Under the pieces are notes generated by a model. That model was not told where the DNA came from and ran no database searches. It saw only the letters and a program-made list of their open reading frames with translations. A stretch of DNA of 14,923 bases, from assembly GCA_028565635.1 (NCBI GenBank), contig JAOXYB010083054.1, positions 7,997 to 22,919 of the forward strand, read 5' to 3'. Origin of the DNA: Phoronis ovalis. Its lineage: Eukaryota; Phoronida; Phoronidae. Shown piece after piece: positions 9,844 through 14,923 of this stretch. Position 1 is the first letter of the stretch. Every line of letters starts with the position of its first letter. A program made the position numbers and the translations under genes.

Positions 9844-9905
9844 CCAGTGCTGCTATGAAATTAGCATTATTAATCCAGTGCTGCTATGAAATTAGCATTA
9901 TTAAT
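9844..9905. repeat. Perfect 31-bp tandem duplication
   Basis: Two identical 31-bp units, 9844-9874 and 9875-9905, each start with CCAGTGCTGC and end with GCATTATTAAT. There is no divergence, so the duplication is recent or conserved by selection or conversion. Each unit carries TTAGC and ATTATTAAT words that resemble homeodomain sites, so the duplication doubles any such site. Confidence 0.97.
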
Positions 9906-11530
9906 CAGTTGGATGTGTGTGTGCATTTGCACAGTATGGTGATATTATAATATTGTGAACTGAAACTATGACATAGCTGGAGGATATAGCCTTTGCCCTG
10001 TTATCATGCTGTGTAAAGCAGTATTTATAAAGAACCCACATGATAAGATTAAATGCCTGGAAACCAACTGTGATTACCTAGAGGATCTCAAGGGGATTTA
10101 ATATATTTATATATTATTACTTAATAATAGATAATGATAATTCACTTATTATTTTTCAAATGATGGATATGCTTGCCTCCACAATCTTCCTCCTACATGA
10201 ACATTAAACAAGTACAATTTGGCACTGCTTCAAGGCCACTTGTAGAACAAGCTGGTGTAATGTTGTGGCACACCCAGTTCATACTGGGGTGATCTGCATG
10301 ATTGCTCAGCTGTGTTGTTGTGCAGGAGGCTATGGGTCAATTTTATTATTTAATATTATAATTAATATTCAACTATTGAAACATACAGATAATTATGCAG
10401 CTTTTTACATCAATAAGTTTGGCGTTAAACTGTTCCTCATATAAATAATCGAGTACTGTTTCAGAAATGTTTGATGTCAACATTAAGGTCGCTTATGTGG
10501 TAGCATGGCCATAGCATTAATGAAGCAACCTTACTGTGTATGTTACGTATTGTGAAATGTGGAATGTGCCTATTGATTTTATTGTCAGTATTAGCTTAAG
10601 TTGTCCTAGATTATTGATCGCTTCTCAGCCTACAGCTATATATGTCTTGTGATTCAGGTTTTTAAAACGTACTCTAAATAATATGTTTTGTGAAATACGA
10701 GATTTAATTTGTATCCCCATTGTGTGTATAAATGCTGTGAGACAGATGTTTTGTGTTTTATAAATTAGTATTTTAATATGTAGTAATTTGCAGCTATTTG
10801 AGAATTGTTAATTCTCGTTCGTTCTTCCCTGACACAGATGAAAGTTCAACTTTCTGTTTTCACAAGGTTCATTAATCAAACACACTTTGCATGATTGGCG
10901 ATTTCAATACTGGCCAAGTAAATTATTAAAAGTTCTGTTTGTGTATTTAATTGTAACTGAAGAGGTCTTGTGAATAATTACATAGATGGTGACGCAGGCT
11001 GTTATTCGTTAAAGCATGTATTCTTGTTCTTGTCTGGATTCGTGTTTTGCTCCTTGTGCACGAATGAGTTTCAAAAAAGGATTACATACTATAGAGTGTA
11101 ATTTCTCTTCCAAGTATTATTGCGTGACAACGCCTTATGTTTAAAAATTTAATATGTAACCATTTTTATCTGCATACAATGGTAATTTCTAATGTAGGAA
11201 ATGTACTAATTCCTGTTCCATTTATTTTTATATTCATGTAACAGTTCTTGATGTTAGAACACATTTTTATGGTTTGAATATTTAAAACAAAATATATTCA
11301 GTTAGTGTTTGAAATTATAGAAAACCTGCTTGACAATATATACTCATGAAGGTATAAAAACTTGTCATTTGTAATTGATTGATTATTGACCATAAAACTA
11401 CTGAGGTGTATGTGGGGTCATCTATTGTTTGGACATATAAGTTCTTGTAAAGCTATCCATTCAGTCTATTGTTCGAACTTGTTTTTGTTATGAATGCATA
11501 AAAGAGTCTTTAGTCATAATTGTTATTTCA

Positions 11531-11630
11531 TGACCTATATAGCTGTGACATACTTTAATGCATTGTGATTGGTTGACCTATTTAGCTGATGATGACCTAC
11601 TTAAGCTGTTGTGACCTACATGGCTTTGAA
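11531..11630. repeat. 19-bp periodic TGACCT array (four copies)
   Basis: TGACCTA begins at 11531, 11574, 11593 and 11612. The last three are spaced exactly 19 bp apart and form a tandem array of a TGACCTAYWTAGCTG-like unit. The first copy, which shares the TATAGCTG tail, is set off by an extra 24 bp. TGACCT is the complement of the nuclear-receptor half-site AGGTCA. The repeated hexamer is the best conserved part of the unit while the remainder drifts, which would fit constraint on the hexamer, though four copies are too few to prove it. It lies about 0.9 kb upstream of the exon. Confidence 0.6.
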
Positions 11631-12556
11631 AGGCTAAGCTGGCTTTAAAAATAACTTATTGTGAGTGAAAAGGACAGATAAAAAAATCAATGAATTTTAT
11701 GTCAGTTTAATTTATTTCTCATTTCTTTATTACATTTAATATCATTCACTTTATTTGTGATTAATATTATGGCACCAAATAAAAGTTTGCTTATAACTAT
11801 ATATGTACTTTAAAAAGGAAATCTTGCAAATTACCCCACAGTAAACTTAATTACTGTTAACCACAGGGGGTATAAGTTTTGTGTGCATCGATTCTTATCT
11901 GAATTGCTTCTATTAATGAATGAATTCACGAAATTATAGTATGGACTCAATTCACATAATATAACAGGAAATATAGAGTCTAGTCCATTATTTACCATTT
12001 GTATTATTAACTATGTAAATAGCTAAGCCTTGATTAAATAGAGTAGTGACTTGAGTACATAGCTGTTGAATAATAAATGTTATGCAAGTACCGCGCCCAC
12101 ATGCTGGTGTACCTCTGCAATAGTTACTAGAGGCATATGGAAGTTAAATGGTAGCTTTTAAATCACCGGCTTGTAGCCTATGGCAGAAAAAATGTCACAG
12201 TGCGTGTTCATCTTTAAGAATATGAACATATATTTGTATGGTGTGCTTTTAAGAGTTGCCCCTTTCTTCTGTTTGTATTTCTTTTGTAAAAATTATGTCG
12301 ATCAATCTTGTATAGAACTATGCTGTTTACACACTGATATGAGGCATATCTTGTAAAATTGTTGGCATATCATCATATATATTTTTGAAAACGTGTCTGC
12401 TTGAAAAGTGTCATGTTTTTGAAAGTATGAACTAATGAACGTTGTCTTTTTTCATATTTTATATTGAATTCTTATCAGTATTCTCAGCGCATACAATTCA
12501 TTCCTTAAAGTAATTACAAACTATTGATTAATTTTTATTCTGTTTTGTTTTTTCAG
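11631..12556 (+). other. 3' end of the upstream intron with splice acceptor
   Basis: Non-coding AT-rich sequence leading to the exon. The last 30 bases are a typical animal acceptor: a branch-point-like ATTGATTA at about 12523-12530, then an almost unbroken pyrimidine tract (12532-12553, mostly T) and CAG at 12554-12556. A second AG follows immediately at 12557-12558. A small imperfect stem (ACAGTAA with TTACTGT, about 11840-11860) is the only other structure noticed. Confidence 0.6.
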
Positions 12557-12680
12557 AGTCACAGTAGAAATCGTGCCCAAAGTCCACAGCATACTGCAGC
12601 TGTTACGAAACAGACACAGAATAGAAAAGCTCGACAACGCGTGGCTGAACAGCCCGTAGAAGTATCCGAGAAAGTCAGAG
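12557..12680 (+). CDS. Internal coding exon of an unrecognised gene, 41 codons
   Basis: The exon is bounded by TTTTTTCAG on the left and GAG|GTAGGA on the right. It is 124 nt long. The frame starting at its first base is open throughout, giving 41 codons plus one base (phase 0 in, phase 1 out). The second frame has a stop near codon 34 and the third at codon 3. Composition changes sharply at its edges: 60 of 124 bases are G or C, and there are 7 CpGs in a neighbourhood where CpG is rare, as expected for coding sequence under selection. The peptide starts SHSRNR and ends SEKVR. It is basic and polar, rich in Gln (6) and Arg (6), with Ser, Thr and Pro in the first half and a charged NRKARQR patch in the middle. 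This suggests a disordered linker, possibly with a nuclear-localisation-like basic cluster. No domain or family is recognisable, so the product is unnamed. Its asymmetric phase means that skipping it would shift the reading frame. Confidence 0.7.
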
Positions 12681-14761
12681 GTAGGATATAGTGAGGATTC
12701 TGCTTGTGCATCTCAGTGATTACAAATGCATACCAATGGTTAATAATAGAGTTATATCGAAAATAAATAAAAATCAGTTTTTTTTATGAATTTAAGCTGC
12801 ATAAAAAGTACTAGTATGCTGACTAAAACATAAGGTGCAGCAGGCTGGCATTGAAATGTTGTTTTGCAAGTTGATTATGCTGCCTCATTCAGCAAGGACA
12901 ATTATAGCCTTGGCATGCTAACCACAATTGTAGTAGAAGGTATTATATCTCATTATTCCTGCATCTTTGTGTTAAATTAACCAAAAGATTTACATTGCAT
13001 GATTTCCCTCAGCTGATTACTATTTTCACTGTATTCAGCTATTATGCTCCCAGCATGATTTCAATAGGTTGAATAGACTAAAAATAACTCATTGTTCAGC
13101 TATTGTGTTACCAATACAAAAGAGAAAACTATTTTGCTCTTGTTACCTATAGAGCTAAAAATACCCATTGTTTGGATATAGTTGAATTTGTATGGATCTC
13201 CCTGCACCTTCAGCTCAAAGTCTTCCCAATCATTACAGTTCAAAAAGTGTGTAAATGTATTCATTAATAAACTAGTACCATATTACATTAAAACAGTTAC
13301 CTTGATGGGATATAAAGGTATTGCATATTGATCTAAATATTTGAATTGCTTGAGTACAAAATGGCAGTAATATACGGTAACAGAAATTTTCATTAAACTC
13401 AAAGTAGTGTTCAGAATATGTCAATAAGGCCTATAACAGATTATTTTGAATAAATTCTGTGTGTAGATACTTCTGAGGCTCCAAATGCTTAGTATTCTGA
13501 TGTGTGAACCTTGTTTAAAATGCACATTCCATATGAAATGAATTGCCAAGAGCTTAAATTATAACAACTGCTGTACATCTCCTATCAAAAATTAGCCATT
13601 TTTAAGGTACATTCTTGAAAATACCTTGGTTTCAAAAAAAACTTCCTAGCTCACTTGTTGTTTCTTGTAGGCGTTACAAGTTGTTTGCATGACTAGATCA
13701 AATATAGCAGCCAGCTTTGTTAGCACAAGCTCTTTAAATGTATACTTATCACTGATCTACGATTTGGGTGAAATGAATTGTTAGTTATTGTAAAACAGGC
13801 AATGTCAGTCATGTGCTAAATTGTTTCTGAATACAGTCATTAAGAACATGTAGGTGGGTGGATTAGCACCTGTGTAGCAATTTATATTAGGCCAGAAACA
13901 CAAAGTCCTGTGCAAGAGAAGAATTTTAATTTTGCTAAATTCCGTTCAGGTTCCGTTTCTACCAATATATTGTAGAGATTTCTATTTTAAGAATTGGGAC
14001 AAATTCAGTAGTTTGTTTGTGTTTGATAAAAAGTAAGAAAATTATTATTTCAAAATGTAGAAGTATCTCTTTCTGAATGATGTATTTTTGCGTCGATTTA
14101 AGATCAGATTGGTTTGTAAATGTCAAGTCCACAGTAAATGATAGCAGTTGACATAGTTTGCATGCAATACAGCATTAATTAAAAGAAATGTCAAGTCATA
14201 GTAACTCCTCATTAACTGGTCATGCCAGACAGATGTACTGTATAACCTCGGATTAAGTTCTGTTGGGATTAGTTATTATTAGACTAACAAAGGAAGAAAA
14301 AAACACCTGTTCTCTTTTATTTAAAACTAATGCTGTCAAAAAAAACGGTCACATAGTGGATACCTATCTAGTGAAGATTCATTGGTAATAGTACGACTTA
14401 CCTGTCTTTCTCATACGGGGGGGGGGGATTTTCTGCTCTTGTCATTGGTTGTCATGTAATATTGACGTCTTAAACTACAGGGAGCTAGCTACACTGGAAG
14501 TAAGTGACATTTCTGACATGATGATGTGTCGCTTGTGTCATTAGCTATCGTTCAAAGTTAACACCTAGGACTATAGGGACTGCTTTCATTGTAGTTTACA
14601 TGTCCTTGAGCGTAACTAGTTAAAAGACCTCTAATTAAAAAACAACACCTGAACAAATGAGAGAACTTGTTTTTTTCCAAAATTTTGCCATCAAAGAAAA
14701 TTAATTTAAACTAGATAGCCTTTTAGTAAAGGCAGGGTTGCTCATATTGGCTTTTATGAAC
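12681..14761 (+). other. Downstream intron, no further exon seen
   Basis: The intron begins at the GTAGGA donor. I found no second exon: acceptor-like TTCTTGTAG at about 13662-13670 is followed by in-frame stops within a short distance and a weak context. A loosely repeated ACTAAAAATA-CATTGTT word pair occurs at about 13078-13105 and 13154-13175. A G11 run lies at 14417-14427 and a possible decayed transposon end at about 14236-14262. CpG is scarce but not absent. Confidence 0.5.
14417..14427 (+). repeat. G11 homopolymer
   Basis: Eleven consecutive G residues, preceded by a single C. This is unusual in AT-rich DNA and a likely length polymorphism or sequencing-error hotspot. Confidence 0.9.
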
Positions 14762-14866
14762 GCTAAATGACCTCCAAATTACCTTTCAATATCATTTTTA
14801 AAATTTTGACCTTTGACCCCTAAATGACCTTTTTACCCCCAGGTAAGCAATGGCCTACCCTGGGGA
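14762..14866. repeat. TGACCT-rich block ending in a CCCCAGG/CCTGGGG hairpin
   Basis: The word CTAAATGACCT occurs at 14763-14773 and 14820-14830, 57 bp apart, with a TGACCTTTGACCC motif between them. The block then runs into a C-rich inverted repeat, CCCCAGG (14837-14843) with CCTGGGG (14859-14865), extendable inward by GTA/TAC-type pairs with one bulge. This texture resembles short interspersed repeats of marine invertebrate genomes, but I cannot assign a family, and the right edge may lie beyond the window. Confidence 0.35.
14807..14819 (-). promoter_or_regulatory. Canonical DR1 nuclear-receptor element
   Basis: TGACCT-T-TGACCC reads on the - strand as GGGTCA-A-AGGTCA, a textbook DR1 recognised by HNF4, RXR homodimers, COUP-TF and PPAR/RXR. 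Another TGACCT lies 5 bp downstream at 14825-14830. Because it sits in a probable repeat, it may be a passenger motif rather than a gene-specific enhancer. Confidence 0.35.
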
Positions 14867-14923
14867 TGTCAAACCTCAAATATCATGTCCTTAACTACAA
14901 CAGACTTCGAGACATGGCTTAGT

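Larger units (their letters stand above)
8079..11530. other. AT-rich intron with dense homeodomain-type words
   Basis: No exon is supported. From about 8840 to 9240 the sequence is unusually rich in TAAT/ATTA words (for example near 8930, 9015, 9155 and 9206), a texture common in conserved developmental enhancers but also in plain AT-rich DNA. CpG returns in a patch at 9240-9450 (CACGCG, TGACGC and TGACGT contexts) and again from about 10410 to 11130. Embedded items are a short imperfect hairpin at 9316-9339, an octamer word at 9807-9814 and a 31-bp tandem duplication at 9844-9905. Confidence 0.45.

Noticed and set aside
13662-13745. Possible exon after the acceptor-like TTCTTGTAG
   Set aside because: Stops appear early, no donor fits and composition stays intronic.
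14782-14848. Strong donor-like CAG|GTAAGC at 14840-14848
   Set aside because: The upstream sequence has a TGA a few codons before the site in the frame that ends at the CAG codon, and the C-rich hairpin and repeated TGACCT words explain it better as repeat sequence.
1-14923. CRISPR array, rRNA genes, bacterial operons, promoters or Rho-independent terminators
   Set aside because: None present; spliced-gene signals and composition indicate a eukaryotic nuclear genome.

Overview
This is AT-rich animal nuclear DNA, about 30% G+C by eye. There is no long open reading frame (the longest ATG-to-stop frame is 83 codons) and no bacterial gene organisation. The only feature that behaves like a gene is one short internal exon on the + strand at 12557-12680. 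It has a pyrimidine tract plus CAG acceptor, a GAG|GTAGGA donor, a single fully open frame of 41 codons, and a local jump to 48% G+C with 7 CpG dinucleotides. On this reading almost all of the window is intron: at least 12.5 kb before the exon and 2.2 kb after it. An alternative for the far left end is intergenic DNA, which the sequence alone cannot exclude. I do not recognise the encoded protein, so the host gene is unnamed.

The organism is probably a marine-type invertebrate (lophotrochozoan, echinoderm, hemichordate, cephalochordate or similar). This is inferred from long AT-rich introns, patchy CpG depletion of the kind left by mosaic germline methylation, and short TGACCT-rich repeats. 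No diagnostic vertebrate repeat such as an Alu-, L1- or CR1-like element was recognised. The species cannot be fixed.

Layout. 1-700: AT-rich non-coding DNA. 712-1215: a decayed tandem array with a period of about 97 bp and at least five units. 1216-3440: non-coding DNA with normal CpG frequency, small perfect tandem duplications and a DR4-type nuclear-receptor motif. 3441-8078: a CpG desert, with a single CpG between 5714 and 8078. It holds a 67-nt pre-microRNA-like hairpin at 5366-5432, a cluster of C/EBP-like sites at 4209-4277 and a 16-bp homeodomain-type palindrome at 6490-6505. 8079-11500: AT-rich DNA dense in TAAT-type words, with a CpG-richer patch at 9240-9450, an octamer site at 9807 and a perfect 31-bp tandem duplication at 9844-9905. 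11531-11630: a 19-bp periodic array of TGACCT words. 12557-12680: the exon. 12681-14923: the next intron, ending in a TGACCT-rich block with a canonical DR1 motif.

The most attractive candidate for something undescribed is the 5366-5432 hairpin. It has about 30 paired positions with two mismatches and a 7-nt loop. All five of its non-Watson-Crick pairs are G.U on the + strand, the same strand as the exon, so it would be carried in the host gene's pre-mRNA as a possible intronic microRNA. The non-coding regulatory calls are motif-level inferences and are scored low.
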